Positions 24,916-33,393 of a stretch of 62,268 bases of DNA are shown here, one piece after another. Source of the stretch: Syntrophales bacterium (GTDB taxonomy: Bacteria; Desulfobacterota; Syntrophia; Syntrophales; UBA8958); NCBI GenBank assembly GCA_026416455.1, contig JAOAFE010000011.1, positions 1-62,268 on the forward strand. Direction: 5' to 3'. Both the position numbers and the translations under genes were made by a program. The first letter of the stretch is position 1; every line of letters begins with the position of its first letter. The notes beneath the pieces were generated by a model. That model saw only the letters and a program-made list of their open reading frames with translations. It was not told the origin of the DNA and searched no databases.

Positions 24916-25722
24916 CAAAAATCTTTTCTGCCAAGGCCGGTATTTTTCTTCTAGTAACCTATTTGCCGTCTTTTCCTCTTCCCGCAGAAGGAATCCCTCC
25001 TTAAAAGACACATTAAAATACTTTGAAAATGCCATCTTCCATGCATTAGCGATCTTTTCATGAATTGAAGAAAAGTCAACTTTTAGCCACTCTGAAACCG
25101 AGGTGATGGAGGCCTTCAACTTTTCTATCGCCTGTGTCCGAGGTTCCAGGTGGGGTAAAAAGCAATCATAAATGCGCTCGACCTCACAGGTAATAAGAAG
25201 AGATCCGTGCTGAAGAAAGGTTTTTCTTCCCCTCACCTGAGCACTACCGAGAATCTTTCGCCCTGCTACTGCAAGCTCCGCCGGCGCACATGAAGAGAAG
25301 CAGAAGGCCGTCATAGCGTGCTTACTACTTTTACTTACCGAACCGAAAGATACCGGAATACCGATCTCCGAAAGCCCGGTGGCAAGGGCATGGCTGATTA
25401 AAGCATATGTCTCTGGAATGCTTTCCGGAAACGAATGCCCCCCGGGGCCGCAAATAAGGGCATAGGTGAGATCATTTTCATGGTAGACAGCTTTCCCCCC
25501 CGTCGGTCGAGGAACAACTTCTATATGCTCCTGCCGGCAGTAATCAAGATCTACCTCCCTCTCCACCTGTTGGAAACGACCTAAAGATATAGCCGGTCTC
25601 AACCAACCATAAATGCGCAAAGTGGGAGGGGTGCTTCCCTTTGCCGCCTCGATGAAGAGAGCCTCATCGATGGCCATATTTTCCACCGCCGTCGCCCGAC
25701 GGTAAGGAAGATAACGCCAGAT
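24907..25722 (-). CDS. Lipoate--protein ligase A family protein, atypical start
   Basis: Protein of about 271 residues from the biotin/lipoate ligase fold. PRPTGGKAVYHENDLTYALI carries the substrate loop, and GRKILGSAQVRGRKTFLQHG the conserved catalytic lysine. The first usual start codon is a GTG at 25684-25686, which has no ribosome site and would cut the family N-terminus. Upstream in frame the codons read WRYLPYRRATA before VENMAIDEALF, the expected family opening, back to the TGA of gcvH. Between that TGA and the tryptophan only CTG (25726-25728), CTA and ATC (25720-25722) are available. The ATC is used here as a placeholder. Adjacent gcvH is the likely lipoylation target. Family sure, exact activity (ligase or transferase) open. 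Confidence 0.82.
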   Translation of the reverse strand: MWRYLPYRRATAVENMAIDEALFIEAAKGSTPPTLRIYGWLRPAISLGRFQQVEREVDLDYCRQEHIEVVPRPTGGKAVYHENDLTYALICGPGGHSFPESIPETYALISHALATGLSEIGIPVSFGSVSKSSKHAMTAFCFSSCAPAELAVAGRKILGSAQVRGRKTFLQHGSLLITCEVERIYDCFLPHLEPRTQAIEKLKASITSVSEWLKVDFSSIHEKIANAWKMAFSKYFNVSFKEGFLLREEEKTANRLLEEKYRPWQKRFLLS

Positions 25723-25731
25723 TAGCAGGGA

Positions 25732-26130
25732 TCAATCACCCTCCACTTCCTGGATGATAAAGTCCTGGTAGCCTTGGGCATCAAGCAGATCGTCGAGTTC
25801 CGATGGATCCTTCATCTCGATGACAATCATCCATCCCGTATCGTGGGGGTCGCTATTCAAGATACCAATATCATCCGTTAAATCTTCGTTAACACTTATA
25901 ATTTCTCCACTTAAAGGAGAAATCAACTCGATGGACGCCTTGGCCGACTCCAGCATGCCGAAAGGCTCATCCCTCTCTATTTCCGTATCGGCCTCGGGCA
26001 GTTCGATCGAAATAATCTCGCCCAGTTTTTCCTGGGCATAATCCGTAATGCCTACGGTCGCAAGGTCTCCATCAACCCTAACCCACATATGCTCCCGGCT
26101 ATAAAGCAGATCATCTGGAAATACTTTCAT
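25732..26130 (-). CDS. gcvH: Glycine cleavage system H protein
   Basis: Lipoyl carrier of 132 residues. The ATG at 26128-26130 has an AGAGGG site about 9 bases upstream and gives MKVFPDDLLYSREHMWVRVD, the standard opening. The lipoylated lysine is in FGMLESAKASIELISPLSGE near residue 65. No gcvT or gcvP is nearby. The lipoate-ligase-like gene follows immediately, in the same frame after the TGA, so this protein may be its cognate acceptor or a stand-alone lipoyl carrier. Confidence 0.95.
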   Translation of the reverse strand: MKVFPDDLLYSREHMWVRVDGDLATVGITDYAQEKLGEIISIELPEADTEIERDEPFGMLESAKASIELISPLSGEIISVNEDLTDDIGILNSDPHDTGWMIVIEMKDPSELDDLLDAQGYQDFIIQEVEGD

Positions 26131-26147
26131 AGCGTTTTCACCCTCTT

Positions 26148-27218
26148 TCAATCAATGATGTTTAATTCTTTGGCAATACTGGTAATGAGGCGCCCTCCCG
26201 TTTCAGTAACTAAAACCATGTCCTCCAATCTTATTCCCCACCGGCCAGGCATATAAATGCCCGGCTCTACGGTGATCACCATTCCTTCTTTTAGGCATTC
26301 CCTCGATTTAGGGCTTAGACGGGGAAGCTCATGGACTTCCAAACCTATTCCGTGTCCCGTTCCATGAGCGAAAAACTCTCCATACCCCGCTTCTGAAATA
26401 AATTCTCGTGCCACCCGATCAACATCCGACGCGTTTACTCCCGGACGAACGGCCTCGATGGCCTTCTTCTGAGCTTCTTTTACAACCTGATAGGCTCTTA
26501 TCACCTCCTCATCCCTTCCTAAAAGGAAGGTACAGGTTTCATCAGAACAATACCCTTCTCCTTCTACCACGCCAAAATCCAGAACCAAGGTGTCTCCCTC
26601 GGCCAGGATACGGCTCCCCGTCTTCGCATGGGGCATTGCCGATCGGGGACCGGACGCCACGATGGTGGGAAAGGCTACGTGTTCTGCTCCCTTTTTCTTC
26701 ATTTGGTAATCTAATTCGATGGCAATATCCCGCTCTCTTATGCCCGGCTGAATGAGGGGTAATATATGTCTTAAAGCTTCCTCCGCAATCTTTACCGCCC
26801 TCTTTATAGCCTCGATCTCTCTTTCATCTTTTATCACTCTCATCTCGGCCACAAAATTCTTTTCTTCTTTCACCTTGACTCGCCGAAGGGCATGGCGAAG
26901 GAGACGGAAGTTCGCCACACTTAGCGCATGTGCCTCTACCGCTAGGAGAGAAACGCCTCTTTTTCTTATATATGAAGCCACATCAGCCATAACATCCCGT
27001 ATGAGGACAATCTCTACATCCCGTGGCAATTCCTCCCTCGCCTGCGTCACATAACGCCCATCCACGAAGAGAATCCACTCTCCTCCATGGAACAAAAGTA
27101 GTCCCTCTTCCCCCCGGAAACCCGTCAGATACCTGATATTATTCATATCAAAGAGCAAATAAGTCTCCACACCGCAAGCGGAAAGTCTAGCCTTTAGCGC
27201 TTCTCGACGGTCGCTCAT
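26148..27218 (-). CDS. Xaa-Pro aminopeptidase/dipeptidase (M24B)
   Basis: Metallopeptidase of 356 residues with the creatinase-like N-terminal domain and the pita-bread catalytic domain. Metal ligands are visible: Asp in LVLDFGVVEGEGYCSDETCT near residue 213-232, His in FFAHGTGHGIGLEVHE near 290-305, Glu in VITVEPGIYMPGRWG near 324, and a final Glu in RLEDMVLV. It removes residues before proline from short peptides in the cytosol. It overlaps the upstream TPR gene by 4 bases. pepP or pepQ cannot be decided. Confidence 0.92.
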   Translation of the reverse strand: MSDRREALKARLSACGVETYLLFDMNNIRYLTGFRGEEGLLLFHGGEWILFVDGRYVTQAREELPRDVEIVLIRDVMADVASYIRKRGVSLLAVEAHALSVANFRLLRHALRRVKVKEEKNFVAEMRVIKDEREIEAIKRAVKIAEEALRHILPLIQPGIRERDIAIELDYQMKKKGAEHVAFPTIVASGPRSAMPHAKTGSRILAEGDTLVLDFGVVEGEGYCSDETCTFLLGRDEEVIRAYQVVKEAQKKAIEAVRPGVNASDVDRVAREFISEAGYGEFFAHGTGHGIGLEVHELPRLSPKSRECLKEGMVITVEPGIYMPGRWGIRLEDMVLVTETGGRLITSIAKELNIID

Positions 27219-27868
27219 CCGGAGTTTAATCCACTCCTATAGATATTTTGCAGCCACCGGTCAAGCTCAGCGAGAACTTTCTTCCGCCTTTCTTGCGATT
27301 CCGTTTCTTCACCCATGAGGGCTTGCACTCCTTTTATGCGCTCGATAATTTTCTCATTCGCCGGATCTCTTCTTTTCATTGATTCCAATACCTCTAGGGC
27401 CTCCTTCAGATGCCCTTGTTTTACATATAAATCAACTAGCGTTAACGTTTGAAAGTCTGGAGGCACTTCTTTGTCAACCGCTGGCGGCCGATCTTCCTCA
27501 ATTGCGAACTCCGCCACCACTTTTTTTAAAGCTCTCACTACCTGCGGGGCCGGGAAAAAGTCTATATACTTCATATAGTAGTAATAAGCCTTCTCCCATT
27601 CAGCTCTCTCGCATAACATATCCCCCAATTCTCGGTAAAGTTCCATCCCATGCTCATCTACCGATGTGATTTCCCTCAAGGCCGAAATCGCTTTCTCATC
27701 ATCCCCTTTTTTTATTGAGGCGCGAATGAATATATACGATGCTTCAATGTCCTTTGGATTCTGAGATAGACGTTTTTGGGCCAGTTCAAGAGCTTTTTCC
27801 CACTCACCGCGGGATATACAGGCCTGGGCGGCTGCGACTAATCCGACGCTCACTTTCTCTTCCACCAT
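27215..27868 (-). CDS. Tetratricopeptide repeat protein
   Basis: Soluble protein of 217 residues made of helical repeats: GEWEKALELAQKRLSQNPKD near 20-39, DDEKAISALREITSVDEHGM, AEWEKAYYYYMKYIDFFPAP and GHLKEALEVLESMKRRDPAN. No signal peptide is seen. It probably scaffolds protein contacts. It lies first in a minus-strand run with the Xaa-Pro peptidase and gcvH, and back-to-back with the pilin operon, so a pilus-related role is possible but not shown. Confidence 0.75.
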   Translation of the reverse strand: MVEEKVSVGLVAAAQACISRGEWEKALELAQKRLSQNPKDIEASYIFIRASIKKGDDEKAISALREITSVDEHGMELYRELGDMLCERAEWEKAYYYYMKYIDFFPAPQVVRALKKVVAEFAIEEDRPPAVDKEVPPDFQTLTLVDLYVKQGHLKEALEVLESMKRRDPANEKIIERIKGVQALMGEETESQERRKKVLAELDRWLQNIYRSGLNSG

Positions 27869-28048
27869 TTCCCCTATCTCCCGGAGTGAAAGGACGCTAA
27901 CATACGCCTCAGAAACCTGTCAAGGTAGATTTAAATGGTAATTTTCACCCATAAAACCGGTGAACTTCGCCGAAAGGCCTTTCCATTACCCACTGACAAC
28001 GTAAATTGTCTTACATGTCTGCGGCATAAATTTTGAAAATAAAAGGTG

Positions 28049-28078
28049 TTGATTTTTTGACGTTTCCGGAGATATATT
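28049..28078 (+). promoter_or_regulatory. Putative promoter of the minor pilin operon
   Basis: TTGATT (28049-28054), an 18-base spacer and TATATT (28073-28078), just before the first pilin gene at 28097. No sigma-54 motif was found here, unlike pilA promoters of some relatives. Confidence 0.45.
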
Positions 28079-28096
28079 TAACCTAAGGTTGTAGAC

Positions 28097-28558
28097 ATGA
28101 AAAATGAAAAAAAAGACAATCAGGGCTTTTCTCTGATTGAGCTAATTGTCGTTATTACCATTTTGGGCACCCTATTGGGTCTCGCTTCTTATTCTTGGTC
28201 CCGGTATAGGGACAATAGCAACCTCAGAGCCGCAGTAAGGGAACTCCAAGGGGACTTAGAATTGGCCAAGGAAAAGGCGCGAGCGGAGAATAAGACGTAT
28301 GAGATTACTTTCACCGAAAATTCCCCTTCCTATGTGATCTCGGCTGAAGGGACGGTGCAAACGAAATCCTTGAGCGCCATTGCCACCGATATTCTGGTGG
28401 AAAGCACCAATTTTAATCAAAAAAAGATTTCTTTCCTCCCGCGGGGAACCCTAAGCTCAAACACGGGACGCATTATCGTGAAAAATTCACGGGGCTCAAG
28501 AGCAACTATTACCGTAAACATCACGGGGCGCATCTATGTATCGTACGATTTTAGATAA
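28097..28558 (+). CDS. GspH/FimT-type minor pseudopilin
   Basis: Prepilin of 153 residues. A 14-residue charged leader ends in Gly before FSLIELIVVITILGTLLGLA, the class III cleavage site with Glu at +5, followed by one membrane helix and a beta-rich GspH domain (AAVRELQGDLELAKEKARAE near residue 46). It is first of five genes (FimT, PilV, PilW, PilX, PilY1) that prime type IV pilus assembly and are processed by PilD, which is not in this window. Confidence 0.88.
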   Translation: MKNEKKDNQGFSLIELIVVITILGTLLGLASYSWSRYRDNSNLRAAVRELQGDLELAKEKARAENKTYEITFTENSPSYVISAEGTVQTKSLSAIATDILVESTNFNQKKISFLPRGTLSSNTGRIIVKNSRGSRATITVNITGRIYVSYDFR

Positions 28559-28973
28559 AAAGGGTTTAGGTTTGATAGAGGTAGTCATTGCTATCTTTCT
28601 CACCACTGTGGCCGTTTTCGCCATCTTAGCCCTGCAACCTTCTGCATGGCGCACGGCAGGGAAATCGGACTATTTAGGTAGGGCTTCCAATATCCTGTTC
28701 GACGAGCTTCAGCGTTGCGAAGCGATCATCATGAACCCCTGCCAACCCATTCCGGCAACAAGCTCGACCAGAATCGTTTATGCTAGCAACACAAACACCG
28801 CTCAGGCGGGAGATGCTGTCTTCAATGTAACCACAACGGTTACAGACCTTGGAAACAATAGTTGGCGTGTAACATCACGGGTAAATTGGGGAAATAACCC
28901 GGGTATCAGAGAAAGTCTAATCGTCACAAGGCAAGAAACCTATCGCTATCCACCAGGATGTACGAGCCAATGA
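28536..28973 (+). CDS. pilV: PilV-like minor pilin
   Basis: Prepilin of 145 residues with leader MYRTILDKKG then LGLIEVVIAIFLTTVAVFAI, so the +1 residue is leucine in place of phenylalanine while Glu+5 is kept. The globular part has cysteines in RCEAIIMNPCQPIP and at the very end (PPGCTSQ), possibly a disulfide. It overlaps the GspH-like gene by 23 bases and PilW by 4, so translation is coupled. Confidence 0.85.
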   Translation: MYRTILDKKGLGLIEVVIAIFLTTVAVFAILALQPSAWRTAGKSDYLGRASNILFDELQRCEAIIMNPCQPIPATSSTRIVYASNTNTAQAGDAVFNVTTTVTDLGNNSWRVTSRVNWGNNPGIRESLIVTRQETYRYPPGCTSQ

Positions 28974-29671
28974 AGCGGGAGATCGGATTTACCTTAATTG
29001 AACTAACCATAACGATGACCGTGACTGTTTTGCTCCTTTTTGCCGTCTATGGAGCGGTGAATTCCATCCAGCGTAGTTCTGCCGGATTAGAGAGAAAGGT
29101 GGCCGCCCAAATAGATGTTAAACCAGCTTTAGACCTCATGGCCCTGGAGATCAGTATGGCCTCGTTTAATCCGACCTTTACCTCCAACCTTTGGGTTTCT
29201 CCTACGAATTGCACAAGTACGTCGGGAAATCAAGGATATAAAGGTATTCAAGAGGCAACCACAAGCACGATTACGGTCGAAATGGACATTCGGGGACCCT
29301 CGGGAGGGAATCCCGATGGCATGTTAGGGGACGAAAACGAGGTTATCAAGTACAGTTACGACGCCAATAATCAATACATTACACGAACTACCAACTGCGG
29401 CACTCCCCAACCTTTCCTGGGAGACCGACCGGGTAACGTGAGGGCAGTGCGAGTCATAAATGGCACCCTAAATATACCTCTTTTCCGCTACTTTGATGGA
29501 TCAGGAAATGAAATCAGCGCGTCATCTCTGCCAGCCGCCATTCCTAATATCCGTAGAATCCTCATCACCCTTGCGGTTGAGACGGAAGATATAGATCCGG
29601 CTTCGGGGCAGAGGAGACGATTAATCTACTCCACCAGTGTTATTCCGAGGAACCATGCCATCGCGTACTAA
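28970..29671 (+). CDS. pilW: PilW-like minor pilin
   Basis: Prepilin of about 233 residues. The ATG at 28970 overlaps the PilV stop (ATGA) and gives leader MKREIG before FTLIELTITMTVTVLLLFAV with Glu+5. An ATG four codons upstream (28958) is an alternative. The C-terminal half resembles PilW (RRILITLAVETEDIDPASGQ near residue 195). Two cysteines lie at TNCTST and TTNCGTP. Acts with PilV, PilX and PilY1 at the pilus tip. Confidence 0.85.
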   Translation: MKREIGFTLIELTITMTVTVLLLFAVYGAVNSIQRSSAGLERKVAAQIDVKPALDLMALEISMASFNPTFTSNLWVSPTNCTSTSGNQGYKGIQEATTSTITVEMDIRGPSGGNPDGMLGDENEVIKYSYDANNQYITRTTNCGTPQPFLGDRPGNVRAVRVINGTLNIPLFRYFDGSGNEISASSLPAAIPNIRRILITLAVETEDIDPASGQRRRLIYSTSVIPRNHAIAY

Positions 29672-30131
29672 ACTTAACTGCCAAAAAGGAATTGCCCTCG
29701 TCACTGCCATCTTAGCGTGCGTGATATTGTTCGCTCTCGCGATGCTGGCTCTCCACATTTCAACAGGAGACCTAAGAGTAAGTGCCAAAGTATCAGGAGA
29801 AAAGAAGGCCGCCCTTGCCGCAGAAGCAGGTATTCACCGTTTAATACAAAACCTCGACCCTCAGAATTTGGCTGCGGCCGTAGGCTCCAATGTTCCCGTG
29901 GATGCCCAAACGGACCCCAACTCCGTTTACTCCGTTTCAACTCCCACTAATCCAACCGTTGGCCCCACTTTCGTGCCCATGACCGGCTACTCCATTGGAG
30001 GAGGGCAGTCCTGGGGTTATCGGGTGTACGAAGCGACTGTAACGGGTCGACATCTAAGTTACAATACCCGCGTGGATATCGATATCGGTGTGGGCTACGG
30101 CCCTGTGGAAATCACTACGATGTCGAGGTGA
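29655..30131 (+). CDS. pilX: PilX-like minor pilin
   Basis: Protein of about 158 residues. The ATG at 29655 with GAGGAACC before it is preferred over a GTG at 29637. It opens MPSRTKLNCQKG, then IALVTAILACVILFALAMLA, without Glu at +5, as is usual for PilX. The helix KKAALAAEAGIHRLIQNL near residue 50 matches the PilX N domain. It overlaps the end of pilW. Confidence 0.82.
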   Translation: MPSRTKLNCQKGIALVTAILACVILFALAMLALHISTGDLRVSAKVSGEKKAALAAEAGIHRLIQNLDPQNLAAAVGSNVPVDAQTDPNSVYSVSTPTNPTVGPTFVPMTGYSIGGGQSWGYRVYEATVTGRHLSYNTRVDIDIGVGYGPVEITTMSR

Positions 30132-30144
30132 GAAGGAGCTAAAC

Positions 30145-33100
30145 ATGGTAAAGAAGATTGCATGGATCTTATTTTTAGGGGTTCTCATTTTCCCTATTGG
30201 TTATAGCCACGCCACCCAACCTGAAGCGGGAGAAGAAGCCCTCTTTACCAATACCAATTCACCGGATGCGCTCATTCTTCTGGACCTTTCCGGTAGTATG
30301 GATTGGAATCCGGCGGGTGGTGCCCTCTGTGTACCCTCCACCTCGACGTGCGGAGGTAGTGGGGTAGGTCATATCGCCATGAACGCCGATGGAACATGCC
30401 CTTCTGGATACAAGGCGTGCACCGGGTCTTTCACCTATCCCATTTATAGTGAGCCTTCATGCTCTGGCCCCTTCTATACCACCTCTACCGCCCGGAGTGG
30501 TTACTCGACGAACTGTACCCGCCTCAACATCGCCAAGCGTGCCCTCTTTAACCTTCTCGACGATAACGGGGATGGCGTAATAAATAGCGCCGATGAGGGA
30601 AGTTTAAATGTGCGTCTTGGTTATATGCGTTTTTATAACTGCTCCAGCGACGATACGGGCGGCAGTTATACGAGCGGGTGTATTCAAATTCCCGGTTCCT
30701 CTTCCTCGTCGCGTCGCTATATCGGGTCCAAGTACAGCCAGATATTCTGTGGAAGTAATACGAGCTGTTCAAGCCCAAGTTATTCCTCGACTTCTTGCTA
30801 TTCCATCGGCTGCGAATCCGCCGCTGGCGGCACTCCCTTGGCATCCGCCCTCGCTGAAGCCAAGATTTACCTCGACACTCATAAGGCCAGCGATCCGGCA
30901 AGAAACTGTCGGCATAAGTTTGTAATTCTTATTTCCGACGGCGCCGATACTTATGCCTGTTCGGGTACTGGCGCGGAGTGCCAAAGCCATATGTACAAGC
31001 GACGCCGTGAGGTAGTGGCACGTGCCAAAGCCCTGGCCGATGCGGGCTACCGAGTCTTCGTCATCGGTTTCGGCGCTGCCATGCCAACCTATTTGGAAAA
31101 TACCTTAAACTGGACAGCGTATTACGGAGGAACGGACAATCCCAATCAAACTAATTCGGGTGACCCGACCGCCTTTACTCCCGGCAGTCCCGGGGCCTGT
31201 ACGACAGCCTCTGATCCTGCCACCGCCACGTGCTATAACGAAGACGGTTCCCAATCTACTTCAAATTTCAGAGCCTTGACCAATGATCCCGGCTACCTTA
31301 ATCTTTCTGGATATGCCTTCATCGCCGCCAATGCCAATCAGTTGGCCGACTCTCTAAAAGCAGCGATGACCATCATTCGTCAGGCTAACTACTCCTTCTC
31401 CCAAGCCTCCGTTCAGTCCTCCCGCACAGCGGACGAAAACAACTTATACGAAGGTTCCTTTGAACCAGTGGAGAATGACCCCTTCTGGCGGGGTCACCTC
31501 AAAAAATACCAAATCAACACAGATGGCACAGTGGGCTCTGTCCTGTGGGATGCTGGGGAGGTTTTGGCTGCAACGAGCGCATCCAACCGACGGATTTGGA
31601 CATATAAGTCAGGGACTTTGACCTCCTTTACTACCGCCAACATATCTCCCGCCGACCTCGGTATCACGACAGGTACTACGACGGAACAAGAGGCAGCGAG
31701 GAACAAGATCGTCGGCTATATCAGGGGCGAGGGAAGCTTCAACCCGGAGACGGGAGGTTGGAAATTAGGAGATGTATTTCGCTCTACTCCCATTACGGTG
31801 GGAACACCCTCGGCCTACTACGAGGATACGCGAGATTGTAGAAACCGCTTTTCTGAACACAGATCAGGTCATGTTCGTTCCACGGCCAACGGCCTGCGCC
31901 TGATAGTAGCCGGGGCAAACGACGGTCAATTTCACGCCTTCCGAACGAACAACGGAAGTGAGGCGTGGAGTTTTATCCCCCCCAACCTATTGACGAAACT
32001 GAAACTCATGACCCATGATACCCATCCGACTTCTCTTACCCACCAGTACTTCGTTGACGGCCCGGTGACGGTAGCAGACTACTGGACTGGACAAGACGAC
32101 GGGAATTGCGGGAGTGCCTGTCCCTTCCATGGCAACTGCAAAGCGGCCGACTCTTGGCGGACGATTCTGGTTTTCGGTTTGGGTAGGGGCGCAACGGGAT
32201 ACTCCTGGAGCTCATCTGCCAGCTGTGACTCTGGTATTTCGGCGACTTACTCATCGACCAATCGTTACTACTGTGGCTACTATGCCCTTAACTTGAATGA
32301 TTCTCTCAATCCCTCTTTCCTCTGGGTCGGCCCCACCTTTAGCGATGCCTCTTCGGCAGCCGCTTTAGGTCCTTACCTCGGTGATCCCTGGAGTAAAATG
32401 ATGGTCGGCCGGGTACGAGTCAAAGAGGGGGGGGAAGAAAAGGAAAAATGGGTCGGTTTTATCGGTGCCGGATACAATGCTGGTGATTGCTCGGGCGGTG
32501 GTGGATGTGATCCAAGGGGAAAGGGCTTCTTCGTTATCGACTTAAACGACGGAAAAATTCTCTGGAGCTACACCCGGGCCAATAATGCGAGTATGAACTA
32601 CAGCTTTCCTGCGACACCAGCCATCGTAGATACGGATAACGACGGCTTCATTGATACCGTATACATAGGTGATTTAGGAGGCAATATGTGGCGTTTTACG
32701 CTCTGCCGCGCTTCGGACACAAACTGTTCCTATGCCAACTGGCGTGGCGGCATGTTCTTCGACTCTTCTACCGGCAACATCCGGCCTATATATACCAGCG
32801 CGGCCGTGGCGCGGGATACATCTGGGTATCTTTGGGTGTATTGGGGCACCGGAGATAAAACGGACCCGACTGCCCCCAACGCCCAGGAACATTTCTACGG
32901 CGTCAAGGATGTCGACCGCACCTCGACCTACAGAATAAGTGATATTGAGAACTTGACCTCCATCAATCAAACTTACTCCGGAAGTACCGGCAAGGTCGGC
33001 TACCGTATCCAGCTTACGGGTCAGGGAGAAAAGATTCTGGCCGATCCGACCGTCTTTGGCGGGGTTGTTTACTTCACCACCTTCACCCCCGCCTCGGGAA

Positions 33101-33393
33101 ACGACCCATGTCAACAGGCGGGAACGGCCAGTTTATACGGCATCAACTACATAACCGGTGGAGGCGCAATTACTACCTCTTCCGGTACGACTCGTAGCCT
33201 CGTAATCGGAACCGGCATCCCCTCTGCCCCCGTTGTTTCCCTGAAACCCGGGGGGGGGAGCACACCTGATATATACGTGACTACCAGCGGTGGTACGGGC
33301 ATCTCAGCTAGCACCCAGCGGGTTAATATTACACCACCCGGTGCCGCCAATAGAACCAACATGCTTTACTGGCGGGACAGAAGAATTCGTTAA
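30145..33393 (+). CDS. pilY1: Type IV pilus tip adhesin PilY1
   Basis: Secreted protein of 1082 residues. The ATG at 30145 has AAGGAG 7 bases upstream and starts a Sec signal peptide ending SHA. A von Willebrand A domain follows, with MIDAS motif LLDLSGSMDWNP near 50. It is interrupted by a cysteine-rich stretch (about 16 cysteines within roughly residues 60-240) and an EF-hand-like DDNGDGVINSADEG near 140. The C-terminal half is the PilY1 beta-propeller with the calcium loop DTDNDGFIDTVYIGDLGGNM near residue 830. PilY1 caps the pilus and mediates adhesion and surface sensing. It is last in the minor pilin operon and stops directly against pilQ. Confidence 0.93.
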   Translation: MVKKIAWILFLGVLIFPIGYSHATQPEAGEEALFTNTNSPDALILLDLSGSMDWNPAGGALCVPSTSTCGGSGVGHIAMNADGTCPSGYKACTGSFTYPIYSEPSCSGPFYTTSTARSGYSTNCTRLNIAKRALFNLLDDNGDGVINSADEGSLNVRLGYMRFYNCSSDDTGGSYTSGCIQIPGSSSSSRRYIGSKYSQIFCGSNTSCSSPSYSSTSCYSIGCESAAGGTPLASALAEAKIYLDTHKASDPARNCRHKFVILISDGADTYACSGTGAECQSHMYKRRREVVARAKALADAGYRVFVIGFGAAMPTYLENTLNWTAYYGGTDNPNQTNSGDPTAFTPGSPGACTTASDPATATCYNEDGSQSTSNFRALTNDPGYLNLSGYAFIAANANQLADSLKAAMTIIRQANYSFSQASVQSSRTADENNLYEGSFEPVENDPFWRGHLKKYQINTDGTVGSVLWDAGEVLAATSASNRRIWTYKSGTLTSFTTANISPADLGITTGTTTEQEAARNKIVGYIRGEGSFNPETGGWKLGDVFRSTPITVGTPSAYYEDTRDCRNRFSEHRSGHVRSTANGLRLIVAGANDGQFHAFRTNNGSEAWSFIPPNLLTKLKLMTHDTHPTSLTHQYFVDGPVTVADYWTGQDDGNCGSACPFHGNCKAADSWRTILVFGLGRGATGYSWSSSASCDSGISATYSSTNRYYCGYYALNLNDSLNPSFLWVGPTFSDASSAAALGPYLGDPWSKMMVGRVRVKEGGEEKEKWVGFIGAGYNAGDCSGGGGCDPRGKGFFVIDLNDGKILWSYTRANNASMNYSFPATPAIVDTDNDGFIDTVYIGDLGGNMWRFTLCRASDTNCSYANWRGGMFFDSSTGNIRPIYTSAAVARDTSGYLWVYWGTGDKTDPTAPNAQEHFYGVKDVDRTSTYRISDIENLTSINQTYSGSTGKVGYRIQLTGQGEKILADPTVFGGVVYFTTFTPASGNDPCQQAGTASLYGINYITGGGAITTSSGTTRSLVIGTGIPSAPVVSLKPGGGSTPDIYVTTSGGTGISASTQRVNITPPGAANRTNMLYWRDRRIR

